DNA of 64,000 nt from the NCBI RefSeq assembly GCF_001676655.1, contig NZ_LZDB01000001.1, positions 620,001 to 684,000 of the forward strand. Direction: 5' to 3'. The DNA comes from Perlucidibaca aquatica. GTDB taxonomy: Bacteria; Pseudomonadota; Gammaproteobacteria; Pseudomonadales; Moraxellaceae. The first letter of the stretch is position 1. Each line of letters opens with the position of its first letter. Below the pieces are notes generated by a model. The model was not told the origin of the DNA and did not search any database. It saw only the letters and a program-made list of their open reading frames with translations. Positions 34,992 through 48,541 of the stretch are shown here, in pieces. A program made the position numbers and the translations under genes.

Positions 34992-35330
34992 TCAAGCGAC
35001 CGTGTTTCGTGCGATGCCTAGATGTAGCTGCACCGCTTCTTCAACGGCCGCAAGGTCTTCGCGACTGAGTGCACCCATGAGGCTGTCCAGTTTGGATTTG
35101 TCAGCAGCCATGATTTGGTCGGCCATGGCTTTTGCGGCTTTACCGGTGACGGTAATGAGCGCTTCGCTGGGGTAGAGGCGATCAACATTGCTGGTAATTG
35201 GCACGACTACGACGCGGTTTAAATGCTTGTTGGCGGCACTGTTGCTGAGGATGATGCCCGGCCTTCGTTTGCGAACTTCGCTACCCACGGCGGGATCAAA
35301 TTGTACCCACCAAACCTCACCACGCTTCAT
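34992..35330 (-). CDS. MazF/PemK-family mRNA interferase toxin
   Basis: A 112-residue MazF-fold protein: MKRGEVWWVQFDPAVGSEVR, KRRPGIILSN, VVVVPITSN and ALSREDLAAVEEAVQLHLG are family blocks, with the catalytic Arg in KRRP and Thr in PITS. Such toxins cut mRNA at short sequences. ATG 35330 lies within the end of the antitoxin gene (14-base overlap). The partner is a Phd/YefM-type protein rather than a MazE-type one, a mixed pairing. The following vapBC module begins 73 bases away. Confidence 0.88.
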   Translation of the reverse strand: MKRGEVWWVQFDPAVGSEVRKRRPGIILSNSAANKHLNRVVVVPITSNVDRLYPSEALITVTGKAAKAMADQIMAADKSKLDSLMGALSREDLAAVEEAVQLHLGIARNTVA

Positions 35331-35595
35331 CGGCGGCATCCTTGCTGAGTCCGTTGATCCATGCGCTCGCTTCCTGCTCCCGCACTTCATCGGCTCCCAT
35401 GGCGGCATAGCCTGCTTCCAGGCTGGGCCAGTGCTGCTGCTCATGGCGCTTCAGTCGTTGATATTCCGCCACTGAAATAAGCATGACGGCTGGACGACCC
35501 GAGCGCTCAATGAGCACGGGCTCGACGAGTGCGGCTTCAATATAGGTGCCGAGACGATTTTTCGCTTCACTGGCGCTGATGCTGTGCATGCTCAT
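35317..35595 (-). CDS. Phd/YefM-family antitoxin
   Basis: A 92-residue antitoxin. The N-terminal HSISASEAKNRLGTYIEAAL and VLIERSGRPAVMLISVAEYQ are the Phd/YefM DNA-binding fold; the C-terminal acidic tail (GADEVREQEASAWINGLSKD) would bind the toxin. ATG 35595 is used because upstream codons run into the 3' end of rmlB. It overlaps the MazF-like gene by 14 bases, strong evidence that they form one module. It lies 74 bases after the rmlB stop, with its own probable operator. Confidence 0.85.
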   Translation of the reverse strand: MSMHSISASEAKNRLGTYIEAALVEPVLIERSGRPAVMLISVAEYQRLKRHEQQHWPSLEAGYAAMGADEVREQEASAWINGLSKDAADEAW

Positions 35596-35604
35596 GATAG
35601 GTAA

Positions 35605-35612
35605 TTGGCCAA
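35605..35612 (-). promoter_or_regulatory. Putative operator core upstream of the YefM-like antitoxin
   Basis: TTGGCCAA is a perfect 8-base palindrome, 10 bases upstream of the antitoxin ATG. A second GGCCAATT occurs at 35663-35670, at the rmlB stop. Two related sites in the leader suggest antitoxin binding, but short palindromes also occur by chance. Confidence 0.3.
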
Positions 35613-35669
35613 AATAGCTAAATCGCCTGATCGTATCGTAAGCTGTTGGGCCGAGGCAATAAGGCCAAT

Positions 35670-36731
35670 TTAGGCTCCTATCCGTTCCAATTGATAAGCC
35701 CCACTCAATACGCGCTGCCACCAAGCCTCGTTATTCAAATACCACTGCACCGTCTTGCGCAGACCGCTATCGAAGGTCTCTTGAGGGCGCCAACCCAATT
35801 CGCGTTCGATCTTTGAGGCATCAATGGCGTAACGTGCGTCATGACCGGGGCGATCTTTTACGAAGGTGATGAGGTCGGAGTAATTGGAAACGCCGGCCGG
35901 CTTTTTGTCCGCCGCCAGTTCTTCCAGCAGCGCACACAGCGTTTGCACCACATGCAGGTTCTTCTGCTCATTGTGGCCGCCAATATTGTATGTCTCGCCG
36001 ATAGCACCCTGCGTAGCTACCAGTACCAGCGCCCGCGCATGGTCTTCCACATAGAGCCAATCACGCACCTGCTGGCCATTGCCGTAGACCGGCAGCGGCT
36101 TGCCGCTCAGCGCATTCAAAATCATGTGGGGAATAAGCTTTTCCGGGAAATGGTATGGCCCGTAGTTGTTCGAACAATTAGTGATGAGTGTGGGCAAGCC
36201 ATAAGTGCGTTGCCAGGCTCGTACCAGATGATCGCTGGCGGCCTTGCTGGCGGAGTAGGGCGAGCTGGGCGCGTAGGGCGTGGTCTCGACGAATAGGTCA
36301 TCGGTGCCATGTAAGTCGCCGTAGACTTCATCGGTGCTGATGTGGTGGAAGCGAAATGCTGCTTTGCGTGCCTCGGGCAGTTGCGTCCAGTAACTCCGTG
36401 CCGCCTCCAGCAAGGTGTAGGTGCCGTGAATATTGGTCTGAATAAAGTCGCCGGGACCATCAATCGAGCGATCCACGTGTGACTCCGCTGCGAGATGCAT
36501 GACGACATCCGGCGTGTGTTCGGCAAAGACGCGATCGAGCCCGGCGCGGTCACAAATATTCACCTGAGCAAAGGCATAGCGCGGGTGGTTCACCACGCCT
36601 GCCAGCGAATCAAGATTGCCGGCATAGGTCAGGCAGTCCACGTTGATCACGTGATGCTCGGTATGCTGAATGAGTTCGCGAACCACGGCAGAGCCAATAA
36701 AGCCGGCGCCGCCGGTCACTAGAATGTTCAT
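35670..36731 (-). CDS. rmlB: dTDP-glucose 4,6-dehydratase
   Basis: A 353-residue extended short-chain dehydrogenase. [19 protein letters not shown] binds [14 protein letters not shown] holds the catalytic Thr-Asp-Glu, and [17 protein letters not shown] the Tyr-X3-Lys. It makes dTDP-4-keto-6-deoxyglucose, the second intermediate of rhamnose synthesis. It starts 3 bases after the lpxL stop, so lipid A acylation and rhamnose supply share a transcript. Two toxin-antitoxin modules separate it from rmlA. Confidence 0.97.
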   Translation of the reverse strand: MNILVTGGAGFIGSAVVRELIQHTEHHVINVDCLTYAGNLDSLAGVVNHPRYAFAQVNICDRAGLDRVFAEHTPDVVMHLAAESHVDRSIDGPGDFIQTNIHGTYTLLEAARSYWTQLPEARKAAFRFHHISTDEVYGDLHGTDDLFVETTPYAPSSPYSASKAASDHLVRAWQRTYGLPTLITNCSNNYGPYHFPEKLIPHMILNALSGKPLPVYGNGQQVRDWLYVEDHARALVLVATQGAIGETYNIGGHNEQKNLHVVQTLCALLEELAADKKPAGVSNYSDLITFVKDRPGHDARYAIDASKIERELGWRPQETFDSGLRKTVQWYLNNEAWWQRVLSGAYQLERIGA

Positions 36732-36734
36732 AAA

Positions 36735-37685
36735 TTAGCGTTTCCGTTTTTTCTTAATGTAAGGCGAAGCCTCACCGGCTGGCCGACTCTTGAATCGCCG
36801 ATGAAACCACATGTACTGCGTGGGCGCTCGGCGGATCAGCGACTCGAGCACCGTATTCAGGCGCGTGGCATCAACGCTGTCATCGCCACTGGGGTAGTTT
36901 TCCAGTGGCGGCGTGAAGGTCATGGTGTAGGTTTGGTTGTCTGCATTGCGCATGAAGTGCACAAAAATAACCGGTGAATGGTTCACGCGCGCCATGCGCG
37001 AAGTGGCGATCAGGGTGGCGGCGGGGTGGCCAAAGAAGGGCGCCATCACGCCTTGTTTTAAGCCAAAGTCTTGATCCACCGAGGTCCAAACGACTTCGCC
37101 TGCTTTCAAACATTTAAACAGGGTGCGCATGTCGGCGTGATCAATCTGGCCAGCGTAGGTTTTGCTGCGGCAACGGCGAATAAAGAAGTCGAGTACGGGG
37201 TTATTTTGTGGGCGATAGACCGTGTGCAGAGGGAAAAACAGCGAGGCCGCCGTGCCGTTGAGGTCTAGGCCGCTGTAGTGCGCCCCCAAAATGATGACCC
37301 CCCGCCCTTGCGCCTGAGCGTCGAGCACATGCTGCAAGCCCTCTACGGCAATGCGGCGGCGATGGTGCTCGGTGGGCTTCATCCACGCTGCAGCGGTTTC
37401 GAAAACGCCGATGCCACCCTGACGGAAGACATCGCGCACCATGGCTTCGCGCTCCGCCTCACTCAGTGCCGGGAAGCAAAGCTTCAGATTAATACGGGTG
37501 TCGTTAACCCGCATGGGCACTAAATGATATGCCAGCCAGCCCAAGCCTTTACCGAGGCGATACTGCAGCCCCCAAGGCAGCCAGCCCATGACGTAGGCAA
37601 AAGCCACCAGCAGCCAGGTCAGCCAGTAGCGAGGGTGCAGCCAGGCGGATTGAAAGCCGTCGTTAACGCGGGTGATGCGAGACAT
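36735..37685 (-). CDS. lpxL: Lipid A biosynthesis lauroyl-type acyltransferase
   Basis: A 316-residue LpxL/HtrB-family acyltransferase with a hydrophobic N-terminal anchor (WLTWLLVAFAYVMGWLPWG). The catalytic H-X4-D is HYSGLD near residue 136; VWTSVDQDFG, MAPFFGHPAATL and APTQYMWFHRRFKSRP are typical. It adds a secondary acyl chain to Kdo-lipid A at the inner membrane. It is divergent from waaA, which makes its substrate, and co-directional with rmlB. LpxM or LpxP cannot be fully excluded, but no paralogue is in the window. The C-terminus is a run of Lys and Arg. Confidence 0.92.
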   Translation of the reverse strand: MSRITRVNDGFQSAWLHPRYWLTWLLVAFAYVMGWLPWGLQYRLGKGLGWLAYHLVPMRVNDTRINLKLCFPALSEAEREAMVRDVFRQGGIGVFETAAAWMKPTEHHRRRIAVEGLQHVLDAQAQGRGVIILGAHYSGLDLNGTAASLFFPLHTVYRPQNNPVLDFFIRRCRSKTYAGQIDHADMRTLFKCLKAGEVVWTSVDQDFGLKQGVMAPFFGHPAATLIATSRMARVNHSPVIFVHFMRNADNQTYTMTFTPPLENYPSGDDSVDATRLNTVLESLIRRAPTQYMWFHRRFKSRPAGEASPYIKKKRKR

Positions 37686-37771
37686 GAGGGTCCTTGGTCG
37701 GGTGCCTGTAACGGTGGCAAGTGTAAGCGGCTACAATGCTGGCCTCCAGTCTTTCTGTCCGGGAGCGCTCT

Positions 37772-39049
37772 GTGCCGCGCTGGCTTTACACATTGATTTT
37801 GCGCTTCGTGTTTCCGCTGATTTGGCTAAGGCTGTGGCTGCGCGGACGCCAATCGCCCCAGTACCGTCTTCGCTGGCGCGAGCGCATGGGCTATACGCTG
37901 CAGGCTAGGCCTGTCCGTCAGCCGCTTTGGATTCATGCGGTGTCGGTGGGCGAGACCTTGGCGGCGCAACCGCTGATTGCGGCAATTCGTCAGCTTGACC
38001 CCGATCTGCCTCTGCTCATCACCTCCATGACCCCAACGGGCTCCGAGCGCGTACGCGCTATTTGGGGCGATGCCGTCAGCCATGTTTACGCCCCTTACGA
38101 TTACCCCGGTGCCGTCGCGCGCTTTCTGCGGCATTGGCAGCCCTGCGCTTTGGTGGTGATGGAAACGGAGTTGTGGCCGAACACGCTGGCTGCGGCAAAA
38201 GCTCAGCGTCTGCCAGTGCTGTTGGCCAATGCGCGTTTGTCTGAGCGCTCGGCGCGCGGCTATCGCAAGGCGGGAGCGCTGACGCGTGAGCTGCTCACGG
38301 CCATCTCCGTTGTTGCTGCGCAAGATGCCGCGACTGCTGAACGCTTTCGGGCGCTGGGCATGCCTGACGAGCGTGTGGTGGTGACGGGCAGTTTGAAATT
38401 TGATTTATCCATCACGCCGGCTCAGGTTGCGTTAGCGCAGACGTGGCGAGCACAGCCCGGATTGCAGGATCGGCCCATTTGGGTGGCAGCGAGTACACAT
38501 GCGGGTGAGGATGCCCTGATGCTGGCGGCTCATGCCCAGCTGCGCCAGCAATTGCCCACGACTTTACTGATTTTGGTGCCGCGTCATCCCGAGCGTTTTG
38601 ATGCAGTGGCTCAGCAAATACAGGCGGCTGGCCAGTGCAGTGCGCGGCGCAGCCGAGATGAGCCCATTTTGCCTAACACGTCCGTTTGGCTGGGTGACAG
38701 CATGGGCGAGTTGCTCAGCTATTTGGCGCTCACTCAGGCGGCCTTTGTGGGCGGTTCATTGGTGCCTACCGGCGGGCATAATGTCTTGGAGCCCCTCGCG
38801 TTGGGTGTGCCCGTATTGACCGGGCCGCATGACTTTAACTTCGCGACCATCAACGCCGAGCTGCGTGCCGTTGGGGCATTACAGACCGTGCATGACGCCA
38901 CTGAGTTGGCTAACGCATTGGCGCGACTGCTGACAAATGCGGATGCGCGGCAGGAGCAGATATCGGCCGGACAAGCCGTCTTGGACGCAAATCGGGGTGC
39001 AGTATCACGGCAGATGGCGGTGTTGACGCCGCTGTTATTACGCCCATGA
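37772..39049 (+). CDS. waaA: Kdo transferase
   Basis: A 425-residue GT30 enzyme that adds 3-deoxy-D-manno-octulosonate residues to lipid A precursor. The N-terminal anchor LYTLILRFVFPLIWLRLWLR, then IHAVSVGETLAAQPLI (catalytic Glu), TSMTPTGSERV, VVMETELWPN and VVTGSLKFD are all present. GTG 37772 is preferred to ATG 37736: GGGAG lies 6-7 bases upstream and the resulting length matches E. coli WaaA. It overlaps rsmE by 4 bases. It is divergent from lpxL. Confidence 0.95.
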   Translation: MPRWLYTLILRFVFPLIWLRLWLRGRQSPQYRLRWRERMGYTLQARPVRQPLWIHAVSVGETLAAQPLIAAIRQLDPDLPLLITSMTPTGSERVRAIWGDAVSHVYAPYDYPGAVARFLRHWQPCALVVMETELWPNTLAAAKAQRLPVLLANARLSERSARGYRKAGALTRELLTAISVVAAQDAATAERFRALGMPDERVVVTGSLKFDLSITPAQVALAQTWRAQPGLQDRPIWVAASTHAGEDALMLAAHAQLRQQLPTTLLILVPRHPERFDAVAQQIQAAGQCSARRSRDEPILPNTSVWLGDSMGELLSYLALTQAAFVGGSLVPTGGHNVLEPLALGVPVLTGPHDFNFATINAELRAVGALQTVHDATELANALARLLTNADARQEQISAGQAVLDANRGAVSRQMAVLTPLLLRP

Positions 39050-39762
39050 ATCTCATTCTTTTAGCGCCCGATGATTTTGTTTCAGACCACGAAGTAGTGC
39101 TGACGGGGCGCCGCTTGGCGCATGTTTTGTCGGTGCATCAAGCCACGGTGGGTGAGTCTTTGCGCGTGGGCGAGCTAAACGGTTTGATGGGCTCCGGTGA
39201 GATCACAGAGCTAAGCACGGAGCGGTTGTGCATGCGTGTGGTGCTCAGTGAGTCTCCTCCGCCTAAGCAGCCTGTTATTTTGGTGCTGGCCTTGCCGCGA
39301 CCGAAAATGCTTAAGCGTATTCTGCAAATGGTCACTACCCTCGGCGTAGAGCATGTCGTGCTCATCAACAGCTATCGGGTGGAGAAAAGTTATTGGCAAA
39401 GCCCGTGGTTAAGCGAGGCCGCCATTCATGAGCAACTCCTGCTGGGCTTGGAGCAGGCGCGCGATACGGTCTTGCCTAAAATAACGCTGGCAAAGCGTTT
39501 AAAGCCGTTTGTGGAAGATGACTTGCCTGACTTGTTGTTGGGGCGCGAAGGCTGGTTGGCGCATCCGGTAGATGCCAGTGAGTGCCCGACGCATGTGGGC
39601 CGGCCGCAACTGGTGGCTATCGGCCCAGAAGGCGGCTTTATTCCTTATGAGGTCGCTCTGCTGCAGGCTGCGGGATTAAAGCCTGTGTCGCTGGGCGCGC
39701 GAATCTTACGCGTTGAGACTGCGGTTGCGGTCGCGCTGGGCAAACTGCTCCCGCTCATCTGA
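39046..39762 (+). CDS. rsmE: 16S rRNA m3U1498 methyltransferase
   Basis: A 238-residue SPOUT-class methyltransferase. LALPRPKMLKRILQMVTTLGV is the start of the SPOUT domain, and LVAIGPEGGFIPYEVALLQAAG and SLGARILRVETAVAVAL form the trefoil knot that binds S-adenosylmethionine. The N-terminal PUA-like domain contains HVLSVHQATVGESLRV. The ATGA overlap with waaA suggests coupling. The stop is 7 bases from that of convergent tolC. Confidence 0.95.
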   Translation: MNLILLAPDDFVSDHEVVLTGRRLAHVLSVHQATVGESLRVGELNGLMGSGEITELSTERLCMRVVLSESPPPKQPVILVLALPRPKMLKRILQMVTTLGVEHVVLINSYRVEKSYWQSPWLSEAAIHEQLLLGLEQARDTVLPKITLAKRLKPFVEDDLPDLLLGREGWLAHPVDASECPTHVGRPQLVAIGPEGGFIPYEVALLQAAGLKPVSLGARILRVETAVAVALGKLLPLI

Positions 39763-39769
39763 AGACCCG

Positions 39770-41125
39770 TTAAGGCATGAGCCAGCTATTAACCTTGGCC
39801 ACATTCGCCTCGCTTAACATGCCCGCAGCGGCTTGCAGGCGCAGGCTGTTGATGACGTAGTCGTAGCGTGCATTCGCGTAGTCGCGTTTGGCGAGGTACA
39901 AATTGGTTTCAGCCAGTAACAAGTCCACAATGTTGCGTGTGCCCACATCGTAACCCGCCTTGGTGGCGGTGTAGGCCTGTTGTGCAGAGGCCTGTGCACG
40001 TTGCCTGGCTTGCAGGCGCGCGCTATCCACTTTAAGCGTGAGATAGCTGGTTCGAGCAGCCGTCACAATCTGGTGCTCGCGGGCTAAGGCAGACTGTTTG
40101 CTGGCCTCAGCATTATCCGTGGCTTGTTGAACTAAGGCGCGGGTTCGCCCGCTGGCAAAAAGCTCCCACTGCGCTTCAATACCGACCACATCAGTTTCGC
40201 CTGCATTAAAAGAAATGGACTGATTTGCCCCGCTCACATCGGTATTTTCTCGAACGCTGTGACTGGCAAACAGCGCCACTTGCGGGAGATAACCGCCACG
40301 CTGTGCTTGACGCGCGGCGAGGGCGGCTTGGCTTTGCAGGCGGGCTGCTACTAACCCAGGATTACGCTCCCGCGCCAGTTTAGCCCAAGCTTCAGCGTCA
40401 TCCGGGACGGGTGCATCCAACGGGAGGTCTTCGCGCAGGCGGGCAAGCTTGCCGATGTCCCGGCCGACCGCTGCGTTGAGCTTCTCGCGCGAGTTGCTCA
40501 GGCCAATCTCGGCGGTGAGGCGTTGTGCTGTCGCGCTATCGCGCTGGGCTTCAGCTTCCATCACATCCGCCCGGGCAATCAGGCCGACTTTGAAGCGGGC
40601 CTCGGCTTGGTCGCGTTGGCGATTCAGGGCGGCTTCCTGAGCGATTGCCAAGGTTAGGTTGTCATCAGCACGCAGCACATCAAAGTACGCCTCAGAAACC
40701 GCCATGAACAGATTCTGTGTTTTATCGAGGGCGTCACTTTGCGCTTGAGAAAGTTGCAGCTTGGCGGCGCTGAATTGATGCCAGCTGCTCCAGTCAAACA
40801 GGGGTTGCGACAGCTTCACGCTCCATTGTGTGCTGCGGTAGTCCGTGCGGGTGGGGATGGTGCCACCCATGGGGTTTGGTGCATCTTGCTTGAGTGTTGT
40901 GTCACCAAGGCTGCCGTTGGCGGCAAGATGGGGCAGTAAGCTGGCGCGAGCGATGATAGGGCCTTGTTCCGCTGCTCGTGCGCTGGCGCGAATGGCGGCT
41001 AAGTTCGGATCATTTTGATCCGCTAGGCGCAGGGTCGCGAGGAGGTCCAGTGTGTCTGCTTGCACAGAAGGAGCGGAAAGCAGGCTCAGGGCAAGAGCTG
41101 TGGTGGCAAGGTGGCGCAAACGCAT
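39770..41125 (-). CDS. tolC: TolC-family outer membrane channel protein
   Basis: A 451-residue outer-membrane efflux protein with a signal peptide cleaved after about residue 23 (APSVQA). The two TolC repeats are visible as alternating helical and strand stretches, including YRSTQWSVKLSQPLFDWSSW and the later DVVGIEAQWELFASGRTRAL. TolC forms the exit duct for multidrug pumps and type I secretion. The nudF-parE neighbourhood is that of the housekeeping TolC in E. coli and Pseudomonas. No inner-membrane pump genes are nearby. Confidence 0.92.
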   Translation of the reverse strand: MRLRHLATTALALSLLSAPSVQADTLDLLATLRLADQNDPNLAAIRASARAAEQGPIIARASLLPHLAANGSLGDTTLKQDAPNPMGGTIPTRTDYRSTQWSVKLSQPLFDWSSWHQFSAAKLQLSQAQSDALDKTQNLFMAVSEAYFDVLRADDNLTLAIAQEAALNRQRDQAEARFKVGLIARADVMEAEAQRDSATAQRLTAEIGLSNSREKLNAAVGRDIGKLARLREDLPLDAPVPDDAEAWAKLARERNPGLVAARLQSQAALAARQAQRGGYLPQVALFASHSVRENTDVSGANQSISFNAGETDVVGIEAQWELFASGRTRALVQQATDNAEASKQSALAREHQIVTAARTSYLTLKVDSARLQARQRAQASAQQAYTATKAGYDVGTRNIVDLLLAETNLYLAKRDYANARYDYVINSLRLQAAAGMLSEANVAKVNSWLMP

Positions 41126-41130
41126 GCGAG

Positions 41131-41144
41131 ATACTCGTGAGTAT
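41131..41144. other. Palindrome just upstream of tolC
   Basis: ATACTC-gt-GAGTAT is a perfect 6-base inverted repeat with a 2-base centre, starting 5 bases upstream of the tolC ATG. It overlaps the place of the tolC ribosome-binding site, so it could be a repressor site or an mRNA structure. No match to a known regulator is claimed. Confidence 0.35.
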
Positions 41145-41222
41145 GTTGAAGGCTGTGAGCCTAAGCTGAGGCATCGTTAACTGCAAGCGATGGCCTTGTT
41201 CGCCATTTGTCAGTCTGCTTGA

Positions 41223-43217
<1,995 letters not shown>

Positions 43218-43219
43218 GC

Positions 43220-43821
43220 ATGAGCAGCAATGAGCTGGGCCGAAATGATGTCGTGATTAACCGTCGGGAAACCCTATTTCAGGGTTTCTACCGCGTCGAC
43301 AAATTTTGGCTACAGCATCGGCATTTTGACGGCAGCATGGGGCGCGAAATCACGCGCGAAATGTTTGTGCGTCCACCGGCCGTTGGCGTGCTCATCTATG
43401 ACGTAAAAACCGACGATGTGCTGCTGATAGAGCAGTTTCGAGTAGGCGCTATCGACGATCAGCATCCTTGGCAATATGAAGTGGTTGCAGGTCTAGTCGA
43501 GCCAGGTGAGGCGCTCGAAGCGGTGGCTCGCCGAGAGACGTTAGAAGAGGCCGGTGTGGTCATTACAGATCTCGAGAAAGTCTTTGAGTTTATGCCCAGT
43601 GCGGGCGGCTCAGATGAGCGCTTTACCTTATTCGTGGCTCCAGCCGATTTGTCTCGCGCCGGTGGCGTTCATGGCCTTGCCGAAGAGGGCGAGAATATTC
43701 GTGTCATCGTGCTGGGTCTGAAGCAGGCTTTACAGCTTGTCAGCAGTGGTCGGATCAATAACGCGCCGTGCATGTTGGCGTTGCAATGGTTGGCTTTGAA
43801 TAAGGTGCATATCGTGTCGAA

Positions 43822-43834
<13 letters not shown>
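43220..43834 (+). CDS. nudF: ADP-ribose pyrophosphatase (Nudix)
   Basis: A 204-residue Nudix hydrolase that splits ADP-ribose and related nucleotide sugars. The Nudix box is complete: GLVEPGEALEAVARRETLEE with AGV following. ATG 43220 starts 2 bases after the thiC stop; a GTG two codons earlier overlaps thiC. The order nudF-yqiB-parE matches E. coli and Pseudomonas, but cpdA and yqiA, found between them there, are missing here. Confidence 0.93.
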
Positions 43835-46280
<2,446 letters not shown>

Positions 46281-46282
46281 GC

Positions 46283-48526
46283 GTGACCGATGAACTGATG
46301 TTATCCACCCCAGCAGACGGCACCGAGCTCGTCCCGCTGCGAACCTACACCGAACAGGCGTACCTGAATTACTCGATGTATGTGATCAAGGATCGCGCCC
46401 TGCCGCACATCGGTGACGGCCTGAAACCGGTGCAGCGTCGCATCGTCTACGCCATGAGTGAGCTCGGCCTGAAAAATTCGGCCAAGCACAAGAAATCGGC
46501 CCGAACCGTCGGTGATGTACTCGGCAAGTACCACCCGCATGGCGACTCGGCCTGCTACGAAGCCATGGTGCTGATGGCGCAGCCGTTCAGCTACCGCTAC
46601 CCGCTGGTCGATGGTCAGGGCAACTGGGGTTCGCCGGACGATCCCAAGTCCTTCGCGGCCATGCGTTATACCGAGGCGCGTCTCTCGCCCTATGCCGACA
46701 CGCTGCTGGCCGAACTAGAACAGGGCACCGTGGATTGGCAGCCAAACTTTGACGGCACGCTGGATGAGCCTTGCGTGCTGCCTGCTCGTCTGCCGAATTT
46801 ATTGCTCAATGGCACCACCGGCATCGCCGTCGGCATGGCCACGGACATCCCCGCGCATAACCTGCGCGAGATTGCCAACGCTACCATCGCGTTGCTTAAC
46901 GACCCCGGCATTTCGTTAGATGAGCTCTGCGAGTTTGTGCCCGGCCCCGACCTCGCCACTGCCGCCGAAATCATTACGCCGCGTCATGAATTGATTCAGA
47001 TGTATGCCACCGGCAAGGGTGGCTTCCGCATGCGTGCGGTCTATGAAATTGAGGATGGCGATATTGTGGTGACGGCACTGCCGCATCAGGTATCGGGCGC
47101 GAAAATTCTGACCCAGATTGCCGACCAGATGCAGGCCAAGAAACTTCCGTGGGTGGCTGACCTGCGCGATGAGTCCGACCATGAAAACCCGACTCGCCTC
47201 GTCATTGTGCCGCGCTCTAACCGCATCGATGTTGAGCAGCTCATGGGGCATTTATTTGCCACCACCGATTTGGAATGCAGCTATCGCGTCAACATGAATG
47301 TGATCGCGCTCGATGGCCGCCCGCGCGTCATGGGCCTGCGCGAGATGCTCGGCGAATGGCTGGAATTCCGCACGCTGACCGTGCGCCGGCGTTTGCAGCA
47401 TCGTCTCGATAAGGTCAACGCGCGCCTGCACATCCTTGATGGCTTGTTGATTGCCTTCCTCAACATCGACGAAGTCATTCGCATTATTCGTTACGAGGAT
47501 GAGCCCAAGTCTGAGCTCATGCTGCGTTTCGGGCTCAGCGACATTCAGGCGGAAGCGATCCTTGAGCTTAAGCTGCGCCATCTCGCCAAATTGGAAGAGA
47601 TGCGCATTCGCGGCGAGCAAGATGAGCTGGCGAAAGAGCGTGAGCAATTAGAGAAAGTGCTGGGCTCGAACGCGCTGCTGAAAAAGCTGCTGGTTAAAGA
47701 GATTCAGGCCGATGCGGCCAAGTACGGCGATGCACGTCGTTCGCCGCTGGTGGTGCGCAAAGACGCCGCTCCGCTCAGTGATACCGACATCACGCCCGCC
47801 GAGCCGGTCACTGTGGTGCTGTCTGAAAAGGGTTGGGTGCGCGCCGCTAAAGGTCATGATGTGGACGCGGCTGGCCTGAGCTATAAGGCGGGTGATGCCT
47901 ATTTGGCCAAGGCCGAAGGCAAGAGCAATCAGCTCGTCCATTTCTTAGATACCACGGGGCGTAGTTATTCGCTGGCGGCCAACACACTGCCTTCTGCTCG
48001 CGGCCAAGGCGAGCCACTCACCACCAAATTGAGCCCGCCCAGCGGCGCGCAGTTTATGGCGGTGGTGATGGGCGATGCGGCACGTCTGCTCCTGCTGACC
48101 AGCAATGCCGGCTACGGTTTTATCGCGCAGCTGGGAGACTTAGAGGCCGGCAATAAGAACGGTAAGGCACTGCTGAATGTGCCGGATGGCGCCACCGTGT
48201 TGTCGCCCACACTCATCGCCGATGCAGAGAATGACCAGCTGGCTGTGCTCAGCAATACGGGTCGGCTATTGTTATTCCCCGTGAAAGATCTGCCGCGCTT
48301 GGCAAAAGGTAAGGGCAATAAGCTCATGTCTTTGCTGGCTAGCGAAGAGGAAGTCGTGGTTCAGGTATTGCCCATTCGCAGTGGTGATAAATTAACCGTT
48401 CATGCCGGCGGCCGGCACATGACCTTAACGCAAAAAGACCTCGAGCATTACCAAGGTGAGCGTGGTCGCCGTGGCCAAAAACTGCCGCGTGGGTTCCAAA
48501 AAGTAGACGGCTTGAGTGTGAGTTAA
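46283..48526 (+). CDS. parC: DNA topoisomerase IV subunit A
   Basis: A 747-residue topoisomerase subunit that cuts and rejoins DNA to unlink daughter chromosomes. The catalytic Tyr129 is in [11 protein letters not shown]. The quinolone-resistance region reads [15 protein letters not shown], with Ser and Glu at the positions of E. coli Ser80 and Glu84, so it is of wild type. GTG 46283 is chosen because GGAGG (46271-46275) is 7 bases away; a TTG two codons earlier is too close. The C-terminal beta-propeller is shorter than in GyrA and lacks a clear GyrA box. Confidence 0.95.
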   Translation: MTDELMLSTPADGTELVPLRTYTEQAYLNYSMYVIKDRALPHIGDGLKPVQRRIVYAMSELGLKNSAKHKKSARTVGDVLGKYHPHGDSACYEAMVLMAQPFSYRYPLVDGQGNWGSPDDPKSFAAMRYTEARLSPYADTLLAELEQGTVDWQPNFDGTLDEPCVLPARLPNLLLNGTTGIAVGMATDIPAHNLREIANATIALLNDPGISLDELCEFVPGPDLATAAEIITPRHELIQMYATGKGGFRMRAVYEIEDGDIVVTALPHQVSGAKILTQIADQMQAKKLPWVADLRDESDHENPTRLVIVPRSNRIDVEQLMGHLFATTDLECSYRVNMNVIALDGRPRVMGLREMLGEWLEFRTLTVRRRLQHRLDKVNARLHILDGLLIAFLNIDEVIRIIRYEDEPKSELMLRFGLSDIQAEAILELKLRHLAKLEEMRIRGEQDELAKEREQLEKVLGSNALLKKLLVKEIQADAAKYGDARRSPLVVRKDAAPLSDTDITPAEPVTVVLSEKGWVRAAKGHDVDAAGLSYKAGDAYLAKAEGKSNQLVHFLDTTGRSYSLAANTLPSARGQGEPLTTKLSPPSGAQFMAVVMGDAARLLLLTSNAGYGFIAQLGDLEAGNKNGKALLNVPDGATVLSPTLIADAENDQLAVLSNTGRLLLFPVKDLPRLAKGKGNKLMSLLASEEEVVVQVLPIRSGDKLTVHAGGRHMTLTQKDLEHYQGERGRRGQKLPRGFQKVDGLSVS

Positions 48527-48541
48527 AGGGAGATGAATTCG

